Notes: a model not told the origin generated them from the sequence alone. A stretch of 64,000 nucleotides of DNA from Actinokineospora globicatena (GCF_024171945.1 NZ_JAMTCR010000003.1:1106211-1170210); one strand, 5' to 3'. Positions 8,755 to 17,227 are shown, numbered from the stretch's first letter. Translations and numbers: made by a program.

Positions 8755-9335
8755 CGGCGATCACCCGGGCCACCACGGCCGACACCGCGCTGTGCGCCGC
8801 CATCGTCGCCCAGTCGTTCGCGGAGCTGCCCCAGACGGCGTGGCTGATCGCCGACCCCGCCGACCGGTTGCCCGCGTTGACCGCGGACTTCGCGATCCTG
8901 GTCGAGCACGCGCTGGCACACGGGCACGTCGACCTGATCGGCGACCACGCGGTGGCGGTGTGGTTCGACCGCACCGGCGCGGCGATCCCAGCACCGGCGA
9001 ATTACGACGCCCGGGTGCTGGCCGCGACCGGGCGGTACGCCGAGCGGTTCCACGCGCTGGACTCGGCTTTCGAGGCGAACCACCCGGCTGAGCCGCACCA
9101 CCACCTGGCACTGCTGGCCGTCGCCCCCGCGAAGCAGCGCCAGGGCCTGGGTGAGGCGTTGCTGCGCCACCACCACGCCCACCTGGATTCCCGGGGTGTG
9201 GCGGCGTTCCTGGAGGCCAGCACACCGGAGAGCACCCGTCTCTACCTGCGGGAGGGCTACGCGCCGCTGGGCGAGCCCTACCCGTTGCCGGACGACGGTC
9301 CGACCATGTGGCCGCTGTGGCGGCAGCCTGCCTGA
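8751..9335 (+). CDS. GNAT-family N-acetyltransferase
   Basis: 194 residues. The C-terminal half shows the acetyl-CoA-binding beta4-alpha3 signature LLAVAPAKQRQGLGEALLRHHH (Q/RxxGxG/A pattern) and FLEASTPESTRLYLREGY of the GNAT fold. Coupled by an ATGA overlap to the amino acid permease, it could acetylate the imported amine or amino acid (inference). The N-terminal half is divergent, so the acceptor cannot be named. A hairpin terminator follows directly. Confidence 0.85.
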   Translation: MTAITRATTADTALCAAIVAQSFAELPQTAWLIADPADRLPALTADFAILVEHALAHGHVDLIGDHAVAVWFDRTGAAIPAPANYDARVLAATGRYAERFHALDSAFEANHPAEPHHHLALLAVAPAKQRQGLGEALLRHHHAHLDSRGVAAFLEASTPESTRLYLREGYAPLGEPYPLPDDGPTMWPLWRQPA

Positions 9336-9345
9336 TCGGCCGATG

Positions 9346-9375
9346 AGGGGCGGTTCCCGGCCGGGGACCGCCCCT
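9346..9375 (+). terminator. Hairpin terminator after the permease/GNAT operon
   Basis: GGGGCGGTTCCC pairs with GGGACCGCCCC (one bulged T) around a short GC loop, 10 bases after the GNAT stop codon. Confidence 0.75.
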
Positions 9376-9536
9376 TGCCGTCCACACAGGACTGAGCGGC
9401 CGAAACGGGACGAAACGCCGACGTCCACAGGGGACGGGGCGCTGACCGGGATCGTTGCCACCCGAAAGGAGGTGGTGAGTGAACGTGATCGCGTCGACGC
9501 TGACCGGTGGTAACCCTGCTACCGGAAGGATCCTCC

Positions 9537-10337
9537 ATGATCAAGCGAGTGGTGGGCGTGGTCGCCGCCGCGCTGGCCGGGGCGGTGCTGGCCACCGCAC
9601 CCGCCGACGCGCGCGAGACCGCCGACTTCACCGCCATCGTGGCGCTCAACAACTGCTCCGGCTCCGTGGTGCGCCCGCCGACGGCCACCGACAACGACCC
9701 GGCGCTGGTGCTGACCAACGGGCACTGCGTGAAGCTGATGGGCGCCAACGAGGTCATCGTCAACCAGGCGGCGTCGCGCACGTTCACGCTCCTCGGGCCG
9801 TCCGGCAACAACCTGGGCACCCTGCGCTCCACCAAGCTGTCCTACGCCACGATGAAGAACACCGACGCGGCGTTCTACCAGCTCAGCAGCACCTACGCGC
9901 AGATCCAGCAGCAGTACGGCACCCGCGCCCTCGACCTGTCGGCGACCCGCCCCGCGCAGGGCACCGGCATCCAGGTCGTGTCCGGGTACTGGAAGCGGAC
10001 CTACACCTGCGCCGTCGACGGGTTCGCCTACCAGCTCAAGGAGGGCAGCTGGACCTGGAAGGACTCGATCCGCTACACCCGCCCGTGCAACGTCATCGGC
10101 GGCACCTCCGGCTCCCCCATCATCGACGGCGCGGGCAAGGTCGTCGGCGTCAACAACACCATCAACGAGAGCGGCGGCCGCTGCACCACCAACAACCCCT
10201 GCGAGGTCTCCCAGACCGGCCAGGTCACCGTCCGCTCCGGCATCGGCTACGCCCAGCAGACCTACGACATCACCCGCTGCATCACCACGGGTAACCAGTT
10301 CAACCTGACCCTGCCCGGCTGCACCCTGCCCCGCTAA
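9537..10337 (+). CDS. Secreted trypsin-like serine protease
   Basis: 266 residues. Residues 1-23 form a signal peptide (MIKRVVG, hydrophobic core, ADARE cleavage region). The chymotrypsin-fold triad is readable: His in LTNGHCV, Asp in KNTDAAFY, Ser in GGTSGSPII with the oxyanion glycines before it. Several Cys residues suggest disulfides. It is likely an extracellular endopeptidase; substrate unknown. ATG 9537 has GGAAGGA upstream. A very strong AAAGGAGG at 9466-9472 lies 65 nt further up and would serve a GTG in another frame, an oddity noted separately. A hairpin terminator follows. Confidence 0.85.
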   Translation: MIKRVVGVVAAALAGAVLATAPADARETADFTAIVALNNCSGSVVRPPTATDNDPALVLTNGHCVKLMGANEVIVNQAASRTFTLLGPSGNNLGTLRSTKLSYATMKNTDAAFYQLSSTYAQIQQQYGTRALDLSATRPAQGTGIQVVSGYWKRTYTCAVDGFAYQLKEGSWTWKDSIRYTRPCNVIGGTSGSPIIDGAGKVVGVNNTINESGGRCTTNNPCEVSQTGQVTVRSGIGYAQQTYDITRCITTGNQFNLTLPGCTLPR

Positions 10338-10340
10338 CGG

Positions 10341-10378
10341 CTCCGGGTGGGTCCCCAGTCCCGGGGGCCCACCCGGAG
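10341..10378. terminator. Bidirectional hairpin terminator
   Basis: CTCCGGGTGGG...CCCACCCGGAG, a long nearly perfect stem between the stops of the convergent protease (10337) and PEBP (10391) genes. Confidence 0.8.
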
Positions 10379-10390
10379 ATCAGTCCTGGG

Positions 10391-10981
10391 TCAGGATTCG
10401 CCGGTGATCCGGGCGGTGCCGATGGAGGCGGCGGTGATCGCCCGGGCAGCGGTTTGGGTGGAGGAGCTGGAGTTCAGGGCGGTGAGCGAGGTTTGGTTGA
10501 GCGCGTGGACGACGAACTCGTAGGTGTTCACCGTCGACGGTGAGCACGGACCCTGGTAGCCGTAGAGACTCGCGCTGCCGCGGTAGTAGATCTGCCTGGA
10601 ACCACTGGGGGTTGTGGGCCGGTACGTGTGATCGACGTTCTGCGGCAACGAAGTCGCGCTTGCCGGGATGTCGTAGATGACCCAGTGGATGAGGTTGGCG
10701 TTGTCGAGGTCGCGCATGACGATGGCGTAGCTCTTGGCTGCTGCGGGGCCACCGGTCCACGCCAACGGCGGCGACTGGTTCTTCTTGGCGGGGTCGCTCC
10801 CGCCACCGCTGGTGCACTCGTGAACCTTGGGGATGGTGCCACCATTGCCGAACGCGGCACTGGACAACGCGAACGCATTCGACGCGACGGCTGGTGTCAC
10901 GCTAACAGCACAGACAGCGGTGACCGCGCACAACAGTATCCGTGTGATTCGCAAGGCTTGCTCCCGGGAGACGTAGTCCAT
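10391..10981 (-). CDS. Secreted PEBP (YbhB/YbcL, Raf-kinase-inhibitor-like) protein
   Basis: 196 residues with an N-terminal hydrophobic signal segment (about residues 8-33) and a phosphatidylethanolamine-binding-protein domain: SPPLAWTGGP, IVMRDLD, HWVIYDIPA, YGYQGPCSP and YEFVVHALN mark the ligand pocket. Bacterial members are small secreted proteins of mostly unknown role. The C-terminal third of this gene recurs as a decayed copy on the other strand at 15265-15452, so the gene was duplicated in inverted orientation around the lanthipeptide locus. Confidence 0.85.
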   Translation of the reverse strand: MDYVSREQALRITRILLCAVTAVCAVSVTPAVASNAFALSSAAFGNGGTIPKVHECTSGGGSDPAKKNQSPPLAWTGGPAAAKSYAIVMRDLDNANLIHWVIYDIPASATSLPQNVDHTYRPTTPSGSRQIYYRGSASLYGYQGPCSPSTVNTYEFVVHALNQTSLTALNSSSSTQTAARAITAASIGTARITGES

Positions 10982-11303
10982 CCGTGGTGTTCGTGGCCGG
11001 GGCCTTCAGCCTAGGCCCCTCAAGCCCCGCGCACCACACCCTTCATCGAGGCGATCGCAGCCACCTCTCGACTCTCGCCGCACCCGTCTGCCACGGTGTG
11101 AACGCGGCAACGCTCGACAGCGCCGCGAACGGACGCCGCCACGCCACCGGGTTCGGTCTCAGCTCAACGTCGCGACCGCGTGCTTGTTGTCCACGCAGTC
11201 CGGGCCGTCGCGCCGACAAGGCCCGTTCGGGTGCCGCGCCGATCGCGAACATCACCTACCCACCGCAACCGTCAGCTACCCCGGCCTCATCGCCGAAACA
11301 CTC
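10982..11303. other. Intergenic region, no gene seen
   Basis: About 320 bases between the PEBP gene start and the end of the hydrolase gene. Open frames here lack actinomycete third-position bias and resemble nothing. The PEBP promoter should lie near 10985-11060. Possibly degraded sequence. Confidence 0.35.
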
Positions 11304-12164
11304 TCACAACAGCTCGGTCTTGCCTTGCTCGGTCGTCCACACAGGACATACGAGTCCGTCAAGGAAGGCCGAGACCGCTGCGGCCAATGCCGCTGGTTCG
11401 TCGTCGTGGATCCAGTGGGTGGCGTTGGGAAAGGTGATGAGGGTGGTGTCGGGGCGCAGGGTGGCCATGCGGTCAGCCTCTGCCGCGGACAGCAGTGGGC
11501 TGCGGCCGCCGCGGAATAGCAGGGCTGGGCATCGCGATGTCAGCCAGTCTGGCCACCAGTCTCCGAGGGCTTGGTGTTGGACGGTCATCATGTCGGTCCA
11601 GGAGAACAGGAAACGCCAGGTCCCGGTTGGATCTGGGGCGGCACTCTGGAGGAAGTAGGTGGGGTCAGGGATGCCCTTGGCGATGAGAGCGGCGGCGAGC
11701 GCGGCCCGGGTCGGGGCCTCGGTGGGGAAGTCGGTCACGTCCAGAACCGCAGTGATGGTCGTGCCAACGTCCTCGATGATGAGGGCACGCACCAGTTCGG
11801 GGTGTCGTGCCGCCAACTGGTAGGCGTTGATGCCGCCGAGCGAGTGGCCGAGCAAGATGACCGGACCCTCGTCGAGCCCGCGGATGAAGTCGACGGCGTC
11901 GGCAATGAAATCGGCGCGGGTGTAGGTCGGGGTTCGAGCGGCGCGGCCGTGACCGCGCTGGTCGGGTGCCAACACTCGAGCCCGACCTCTCAGGTCGACC
12001 GCCAACCGGTCGAACACGGCGCCGCGACCGAAGGTTCCGTGCAGCGCGACGACCAGTGGCAGGATCGGTTCTGGAGTGCGATTCACCCTGATCACCAGTC
12101 CTGCCGTAGCGTGCGTTTCTCTCAGGCGGCCCAGCCCAGCGGGCTTTGTGGTCCACGCGCCCAA
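11304..12164 (-). CDS. Alpha/beta hydrolase
   Basis: Up to 286 residues; a GTG start at the codon before NRTPEPIL (about 12089) would drop some 25 unconserved N-terminal residues and is as likely as 12164. The alpha/beta-hydrolase fold is clear: VALHGTFG (oxyanion loop), APDQRGHGRA, nucleophile elbow GHSLGG, late acidic residue region and NATHWIHDD with the catalytic His. Esterase, lactonase or epoxide-hydrolase-type activity is possible; substrate unknown. Codon bias is weaker than in neighbours, and it is surrounded by gene debris, suggesting a reshuffled region. Confidence 0.75.
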   Translation of the reverse strand: MGAWTTKPAGLGRLRETHATAGLVIRVNRTPEPILPLVVALHGTFGRGAVFDRLAVDLRGRARVLAPDQRGHGRAARTPTYTRADFIADAVDFIRGLDEGPVILLGHSLGGINAYQLAARHPELVRALIIEDVGTTITAVLDVTDFPTEAPTRAALAAALIAKGIPDPTYFLQSAAPDPTGTWRFLFSWTDMMTVQHQALGDWWPDWLTSRCPALLFRGGRSPLLSAAEADRMATLRPDTTLITFPNATHWIHDDEPAALAAAVSAFLDGLVCPVWTTEQGKTELL

Positions 12165-12240
12165 CTATGCCAAGAACAGCCCGTCCCGTCGCCCAAGTTT
12201 CGCGCCACAGTGACGCCGATACGTACTTGTGTGGCTTGTC

Positions 12241-12455
12241 CCCAGCGCGACTACAGCCTTGGCCACTCGCTCTGGGGATAGGACAGGCCATGGCGGCCGT
12301 GCCTCGCGCCCGATGTAGTTCGCGCCTTGGTAGTAGACGGGGGTGTTGATGCCGCCCAGGCTGACGATGCAGACGTTCACCCCGTGCCGCAGGCCATCAC
12401 GGTGGCGGTATGTACGACGATGTCCAGGCGTCCGCTGCGTTCAAGCGTGTCGGCC
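12241..12455 (-). pseudogene. Remnant of a short-chain dehydrogenase/reductase
   Basis: Read on the minus strand, one frame gives LERSGRLDIVVHTATVMA, the SDR strand-4 region. After a stop, a second frame gives CIVSLGGINTPVYYQG followed by ARPPWPVLSPERVAKAVV, the SDR post-catalytic PGG-xTP region and following helix. The middle with the catalytic Ser and YxxxK is deleted and the N-terminal nucleotide-binding part is absent, so this is a decayed fragment. Confidence 0.65.
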
Positions 12456-12640
12456 GGCGTGGGGTGGGGACCGCTCGCCCAGGCAGTCGGTGATGGGACA
12501 CGGACAGTAGAGCGACGACTCGACCGGGTCAGACCTGGGCACCGGTCGAGTGATCGACTCGTGTCGGTTCCCGGTGACGCGCCGTCACGTTGTTCTGATG
12601 GGGCGGTCGGGGTGGGTCGTCGGGAGGGACGGGGTTGGGC

Positions 12641-15067
12641 ATGCGGGGGCGGTACGAGGCGTTCTGTCTCGCTGACCGGTTGTTCTTCGACCGGCCGGTC
12701 GACGGTCCGGGGAGGTCGTGGTCGCTCCGGCCGCTGGGTGCGGGGTGGCGGTCGCGGCCCATGGGCGAGTGGCTCGTGCTCACCCACGAGGCCTCCGTGC
12801 TCCCCCAGCAGGGCTGGAAGGTCCACATCTCGGCGACCCCGGCCAACGCGGAGCTGGTGCTCGGCAAGACCTACGAGTACTGCCGCACGCGGTCCCTGCC
12901 CTTCAAGCACCTGCGGTCGCCGTCTCTGCTGTTGGCCCGCAACGCCAAGTACGCGCCCAGGGCGGCCAGCGGCAAGCTGATCACCCTCTACCCGCCGGAC
13001 GACGACCGGCTCGCGGAGGTGCTCGAAGAGCTGTCCGAGGTCCTGCACGGCGAGCCCGGACCGTACATCCTCAGCGACCTCCGCTACGGCAGCGGCCCGC
13101 TCTACGTCCGCTACGGCGCGTTCGTCCAGCGCTGGACCGATGACGGCCTGCCCGCGATCGCCACCCCGGACGGCACACTCGTGCCCGACGTCCGCAAGCC
13201 TGCGTTCACGGTGCCGGACTGGGTGGACGTGCCCCCTTGTCTGCGACCCCACTTGGCGGCGCGCGCGAGCGACACCGTCTTCCCGTACCGGATCGACCGC
13301 GCCCTGCACTATTCCAACGGCGGCGGCGTGTACCTGAGCACACCGTTCGTCATCAAGGAAGCCCGACCGCACGCAGGCCTGGACCACGACCTGACCGACG
13401 CCGTCACGCGGCTGGACCGGGAGCACGACATGCTCACCCGGCTGGCAGGCGTAACGGGAATCCCGGCCGTGCACGAGCGGTTCAGCGTGTGGGAACACCA
13501 GTACCTGGCCGTAGAGCACCGGTCCGGCATCCCGCTCGGGTCCTGGATGGGCATCAACTACCCCCTCGGCCACCGCGCGTCCCAGGTTGAGCGTGACGCC
13601 TACACGGCTCGCGCGGTGGCCATCGGTGACCAGGTCGAAGCCGCGATCACCGCGATGCACGACCGCGGTGTGGTGTGGGGTGATCTGCACGGTAACAACA
13701 TCCTCGTCGATGACAGCGACACCGTCAGCCTGCTCGACTTCGAACTTGCCTTCACGACCACCGAAGCGTCGCGTCCTGCCCTTGGCGCATCTGGGTTCCG
13801 CGCGCCGAATGACCGCCACGGCACGGAGATCGACCTATACGCGCTAGCGGCTCTACGCCTGTGGTTGTTCTTCCCGCTCACCGCTGTCTTGGAACTGGAG
13901 CCGGGCAAGCTGCACCAATACCTGACGACGATCGAGCGCGAGTTCCCCTTGCCTGCGGGCTACGTCGACCGCGTCCGCTCAGTTCTCCGCCCGCGCGTTC
14001 CGGTAGCCGACGCCCACACCGAACTCGACGGAGCCGCGCCGGACTGGGACCTGGTCGGCAAGTCCATCGCCGAGGCGATCTTGGCCTCCGCTACCCCGGA
14101 ACGCACCGACCGGCTGTTCCCGGGTGACATCGAGCAGTTCACCACCGCGGCCGCGACGTTCGCTCACGGTGCCGCCGGGGTCATCTACGCTCTCGACGTC
14201 ACCGGTCACGGGCGCCACCACGAGGCCTGGCTGCTCGAGGCGATCCGCCGTGATCGACCTGTCCGCCCCGGATTCGCCACCGGCGCGCACGGCATCGCCC
14301 ACGTCCTGGCCCACCTCGGTCACCACGACACGGCCCGGGGCCTCATCGACCAAGCGCGATCACCCGTGAACGGCTGCGGTCTGGCCGACGGGCTGGCGGG
14401 TATCGCTCTCACTCTCCTTGACGCCGCGGGAAAGTGGGCGCCGCCGCAGTGGCTGGACGAGGCCGTGACCCTTGCCGAACGCCTGGGGTCGGCGTCCTGC
14501 ACGCGGGCGGGTTTGATGCACGGCTGGACCGGGCCCGCACTGCTGTACCTGCGCCTGTACGGCCGCACCGGCGAGCGGCGGTGGCTCACTCTGGCCGACC
14601 AGGCCATCGCGCGTGATCTTGAGGCATGCGTCACCGCCGCCGATGGCTCGACGCAGGTCCGCGAGGGCAACCGGTTGCTGCCCTACCTCGAGTCCGGGAG
14701 CGCGGGCATCGCTGTCGTGCTGTCCCAACTCGCCCGGCTCATGCCCGACGCGGGCTCGGTCGTCCACCTGCCCGGACTGCTGCGAGCATGCCGCCCGGAG
14801 TTCGTCGTCCACCCCGGCCTGCACCAGGGTCGCGCGGGCTTGCTCGCCGCCCTCACCCTCGCAGGTCAACCCGCACTCGCCACCGACCACCGAGCTCGAC
14901 TCGCCTGGCACGCCCTCCCCTTCCCCCACGGCGGCACCGCGTTTCCCGGCAACCAACTCCTCCGCTTGTCCATGGACCTCGCCACCGGCGGCGCGGGCGT
15001 CCTCCTCGCCCTCGCCCCCACCCCCGCTCTCCCCTTCTTCACCGAACACCCCAACACCAAGGAGTAG
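12641..15067 (+). CDS. Class III lanthipeptide synthetase (LanKC, RamC-like)
   Basis: About 808 residues. Order: N-terminal phosphoSer/Thr lyase-like domain (1-200), Ser/Thr kinase domain with VIKEARP (Lys, about 237), WGDLHGNNIL catalytic loop (about 347) and DFE (about 366), then a LanC-like cyclase domain (about 490-800) with GLADGLAGI and LMHGWTGPA. The Zn-binding Cys-His pair of class I/II/IV cyclases is not seen, which fits class III. The enzyme phosphorylates and eliminates Ser/Thr in the precursor and closes lanthionine or labionin rings. The precursor gene starts 5 nt after the stop. Start is ATG 12641 (or TTG 12635), with GGGAGG upstream. No transporter or RamR-type regulator is adjacent, unlike Streptomyces ram/amf loci. 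Confidence 0.9.
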   Translation: MRGRYEAFCLADRLFFDRPVDGPGRSWSLRPLGAGWRSRPMGEWLVLTHEASVLPQQGWKVHISATPANAELVLGKTYEYCRTRSLPFKHLRSPSLLLARNAKYAPRAASGKLITLYPPDDDRLAEVLEELSEVLHGEPGPYILSDLRYGSGPLYVRYGAFVQRWTDDGLPAIATPDGTLVPDVRKPAFTVPDWVDVPPCLRPHLAARASDTVFPYRIDRALHYSNGGGVYLSTPFVIKEARPHAGLDHDLTDAVTRLDREHDMLTRLAGVTGIPAVHERFSVWEHQYLAVEHRSGIPLGSWMGINYPLGHRASQVERDAYTARAVAIGDQVEAAITAMHDRGVVWGDLHGNNILVDDSDTVSLLDFELAFTTTEASRPALGASGFRAPNDRHGTEIDLYALAALRLWLFFPLTAVLELEPGKLHQYLTTIEREFPLPAGYVDRVRSVLRPRVPVADAHTELDGAAPDWDLVGKSIAEAILASATPERTDRLFPGDIEQFTTAAATFAHGAAGVIYALDVTGHGRHHEAWLLEAIRRDRPVRPGFATGAHGIAHVLAHLGHHDTARGLIDQARSPVNGCGLADGLAGIALTLLDAAGKWAPPQWLDEAVTLAERLGSASCTRAGLMHGWTGPALLYLRLYGRTGERRWLTLADQAIARDLEACVTAADGSTQVREGNRLLPYLESGSAGIAVVLSQLARLMPDAGSVVHLPGLLRACRPEFVVHPGLHQGRAGLLAALTLAGQPALATDHRARLAWHALPFPHGGTAFPGNQLLRLSMDLATGGAGVLLALAPTPALPFFTEHPNTKE

Positions 15068-15071
15068 CCCG

Positions 15072-15194
15072 ATGGAGAACATCCTCGCCCTGCAAGACCT
15101 CGACACCCCCGCCATCTCCGACGACGAGTCCTACAGCAACCTCAGCGCCGTGACCTGCAGCGAGAGTGCCCTGTCGCTCCTGCTCTGCCACTGA
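15072..15194 (+). CDS. Class III lanthipeptide precursor, SapB/AmfS-like
   Basis: A 40-residue peptide with AAGGAG 8 nt before its ATG. The leader begins MENILALQDLDTP, matching the hydrophobic (I/L)LxLQ recognition helix of class III leaders (RamS begins MNLFDLQSMETP). The core has two S-x2-S-x3-C units, SNLSAVTC (Ser22, Ser25, Cys29) and SALSLLLC (Ser32, Ser35, Cys39), followed by a single His. RamS/AmfS have the same two-unit arrangement, each giving one lanthionine or labionin ring. The product is predicted to be a two-ring amphipathic, surface-active morphogen-type peptide. A hairpin terminator follows. Confidence 0.9.
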   Translation: MENILALQDLDTPAISDDESYSNLSAVTCSESALSLLLCH

Positions 15195-15202
15195 CGACCC
15201 AC

Positions 15203-15238
15203 GATCGCACTGCGGGCAGCACGACCCGCAGCGCGATC
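15203..15238 (+). terminator. Hairpin terminator of the lanthipeptide operon
   Basis: GATCGCACTGCGGG pairs with CCCGCAGCGCGATC (one mismatch), 8-nt loop, 9 bases after the precursor stop. Confidence 0.75.
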
Positions 15239-15264
15239 CGTGGCGCGTGTGGACAGCCCTGCCG

Positions 15265-15452
15265 ACCCACAACCCCCAGTGGTTCCAAGCAGATCTAGCG
15301 CAAGCCTCTACAGCTAGCAGGGTCCGTGTTCACCGTCGACGGTGAACACGGGCGAATTCGTCGTCCACGCGCCCAATCAAACCTCGCTCACCACCTTGAA
15401 TTCCAGCTCCTCCACCCAAACTGCCGCACCGGCGATCACCGGCGAATCGTGA
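15265..15452 (+). pseudogene. Decayed partial copy of the PEBP gene
   Basis: The plus strand here closely follows the sense strand of the PEBP gene's last third (complement of about 10394-10620). Shared blocks include CCCACAACCCCCAGTGGTTCC, the CACCGTCGACGGTGAACAC block and AACCTCGCTCACC, ending in GGCGAATC(G/C)TGA. Two deletions of roughly 11 and 30 nt and many substitutions break the frame. No start or 5' part is present. It lies in inverted orientation to the intact copy and brackets the lanthipeptide locus. Confidence 0.8.
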
Positions 15453-15535
15453 TCGGACACTGACCCCGGGAGGTACTCGCGGCTATAGTGCCGCGCTCCA
15501 GAACCAAAGCGCGACAACGTATCCAATGGTCATTT

Positions 15536-15551
15536 ATTGGTTTAGACCATT
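15536..15551. promoter_or_regulatory. DasR-like operator (dre)
   Basis: ATTGGTTTAGACCATT matches the published DasR consensus ACTGGTCTAGACCACT at 13 of 16 positions, keeping the palindromic TGGT...AGACCA core. It lies about 130 nt upstream of the ricin-lectin gene. DasR is the GlcNAc-responsive GntR repressor of chitin-utilisation genes, which suits a carbohydrate-binding secreted protein. Functional status is inferred. Confidence 0.5.
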
Positions 15552-15680
15552 CGGCCGGACACTTGCCCGTTCGACGGCGCAAGTCCGGCCGGTTGGCGGC
15601 TGTCGGTGGCCAGTCGGCCGCCGGCAGCCTTGTCGCGGGTCAACGCCAACGGGCGTAGACCAAATCTGGGAGGAACCCGA

Positions 15681-16221
15681 ATGCGCACTACCCGCGTGTT
15701 ACGCAGAGCCGCGACCGTGCTCGCGGCCATCACCGCCGCCGTGCTCCTGTCCCCCGGCCAGGCGTCCGCCGCACCCCCCACCCCCCTCGCCACTCCCGGC
15801 CAGGTGTCCGCCGCACCCGCGATCGTCTACTTCCTGAGGACCGGCCTCGGGCCAGGCCGCTACCTCGACGCCAAGCCGAGCACCCTGCACAACAACGGCG
15901 GCACCGTCTACCAGTGGGACTACAACGGCAACACCAACCAGCAGTGGGGCTTCGGCACCGACGGGCACGATCCGCCCCGCCGCCGACCTCTCGATGTGCC
16001 TGGACGCCAACCCCAACACGAACTACAACGGCGGCACGGTGTACCTCTGGAAGTGCAACGGGGGCAACCAGCAGAAGTGGATCTACCCCAACAACGGCTC
16101 CAGCATCCAGAACGTGCACTCCGGTCGCTGCCTGGACGTCAACCCGAACACCAACTACAACGGCGGCACCGTCTACCAGTGGTCCTGCAACGGTTCACCC
16201 CAGCAGGCCTGGTACTTCTAG
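15681..16221 (+). pseudogene. Secreted ricin-type (beta-trefoil) lectin, frameshifted
   Basis: ATG 15681 (GGGAGGAA upstream) starts a signal peptide ending near GQASAAP, then a RICIN domain with three QxW-type repeats: GGTVYQWDYNGNTNQQWGF, GGTVYLWKCNGGNQQKWIY and GGTVYQWSCNGSPQQAWYF. The first repeat is in one frame; repeats two and three are in the next frame. The switch comes at GACGGGCACG (about 15960-15969): one G fewer would restore GTDGTIRPAADLSMCLDANPN and a single 179-residue protein. It is therefore either a recent inactivating +1 insertion or a base-call error in a G-run. The intact protein would bind polysaccharide outside the cell. Confidence 0.75.
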
Positions 16222-16230
16222 CCACCCAAC

Positions 16231-16256
16231 GGGCCCGCGCCGCACGGCGCGGGCCC
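16231..16256. terminator. Hairpin terminator
   Basis: Perfect 11-bp stem GGGCCCGCGCC / GGCGCGGGCCC with loop GCAC, between the lectin stop (16221) and the end of the convergent NRPS operon (16375). Confidence 0.8.
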
Positions 16257-16374
16257 ACGCCGTGCGAGTGCCGGCCTGTCTCACCTAGTCAGGCGACGGA
16301 CTCCAGCGCTTCACGGCGGGCCTCAAGTGATCTGGCGCGACTGGTCGCAAGACGCCGTGGCGGAAACCCACCGG

Positions 16375-17208
16375 CTAGTTGTCGAGATCGCCCTGCCAGG
16401 GCTCCAAGGGCCGGTAGTCGGTGCCCGCGAGGAACTCCGGACGCGGGCTGGCCACGGCGTCGGGGAGGTTGTCCGTGCGGTTGTAGGTCACCAGGATCAT
16501 CCGTCGGTCGTGCGGCGACATGTTCGCCCCAGACGCGTGGACCAGCTGCGGGTCGAACAGCACCACCGCGCCCGAATGGCCGGTGACCTGGACGATCTCC
16601 CTGCCCCGGGCCAGTTCGGCCAGGAGCGGACCATCGATCCTGTAGTCCAAGTCGGCTGCCAGGTTCGAGCGCCAGCCGAGCCCGGCGTCTCGCTCGCGCA
16701 GGTCCAGCGTGCCGACACGGTGCGACCCGGGTACGACGAGCAACGGGCCGTTGACCGGGGTGGCGGCGTCGAGCAGGACCGCGACGTTGACCGCGCGCGG
16801 CTCGCGCATCCCGTCCCTGCGGTTCCAGAAGATGTAGTCCTGGTGCCACGGCCAGACGTCGCCGTGGACGGCCCGCTTGGCGTTGATCTTGAACTGGTGG
16901 ACGTAGACGGGCCCGCCAAGGACCTCGACGGCGGGGCCGAGCAGCTTGGGGTGGCGCACCACCCGGGCGAACAAGTCGTTGACCAAGTGGCACCCGTGGA
17001 CCGCGCGTACCGTCTCGCCATCCTTCTCCACGGTCCTGGCGGGCGAGTCCCTGCCGAACTCTGTGTCTGTCGCCGCGCTCAGCAGCGCCACCTCGGCCGC
17101 GGTCAGCGCGTCGCCGGAATAGGCGAACCCGTTTTCGGAATAGGTGTCCAGCGGTCGGTGGGTCAGCAACCGGACCTCCATGTCGTAGTGGACGGCGGTA
17201 CGCGGCAC
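16375..17208 (-). CDS. Phytanoyl-CoA dioxygenase (PhyH/EctD-type) Fe/2OG oxygenase
   Basis: About 277 residues from GTG 17208, or 268 from ATG 17181 (MEVRLLTHRP). The double-stranded beta-helix metal site is readable: WPWHQDYIF (HxD) and QLVHASGAN (distal His), with VPGSHRVG and an Arg-containing RRMILVTYN for 2-oxoglutarate. The closest pattern is the ectoine-hydroxylase-like branch, which hydroxylates free or carrier-bound amino acids. As last gene of the NRPS operon (start just after or overlapping the NRPS stop) it likely hydroxylates a precursor amino acid or the peptide (inference). Confidence 0.8.
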   Translation of the reverse strand: MPRTAVHYDMEVRLLTHRPLDTYSENGFAYSGDALTAAEVALLSAATDTEFGRDSPARTVEKDGETVRAVHGCHLVNDLFARVVRHPKLLGPAVEVLGGPVYVHQFKINAKRAVHGDVWPWHQDYIFWNRRDGMREPRAVNVAVLLDAATPVNGPLLVVPGSHRVGTLDLRERDAGLGWRSNLAADLDYRIDGPLLAELARGREIVQVTGHSGAVVLFDPQLVHASGANMSPHDRRMILVTYNRTDNLPDAVASPRPEFLAGTDYRPLEPWQGDLDN

Positions 17209-17227
17209 GCACCGGTGGGGGACGCGC

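Noticed and set aside
9479-10294. GTG at 9479 with a near-perfect AAAGGAGG site opening a long frame across the secreted protease gene.
   Set aside because: The frame is Arg-rich with no family resemblance, while the overlapping protease has a signal peptide, catalytic triad and its own site. A short leader ORF role remains possible but unsupported.
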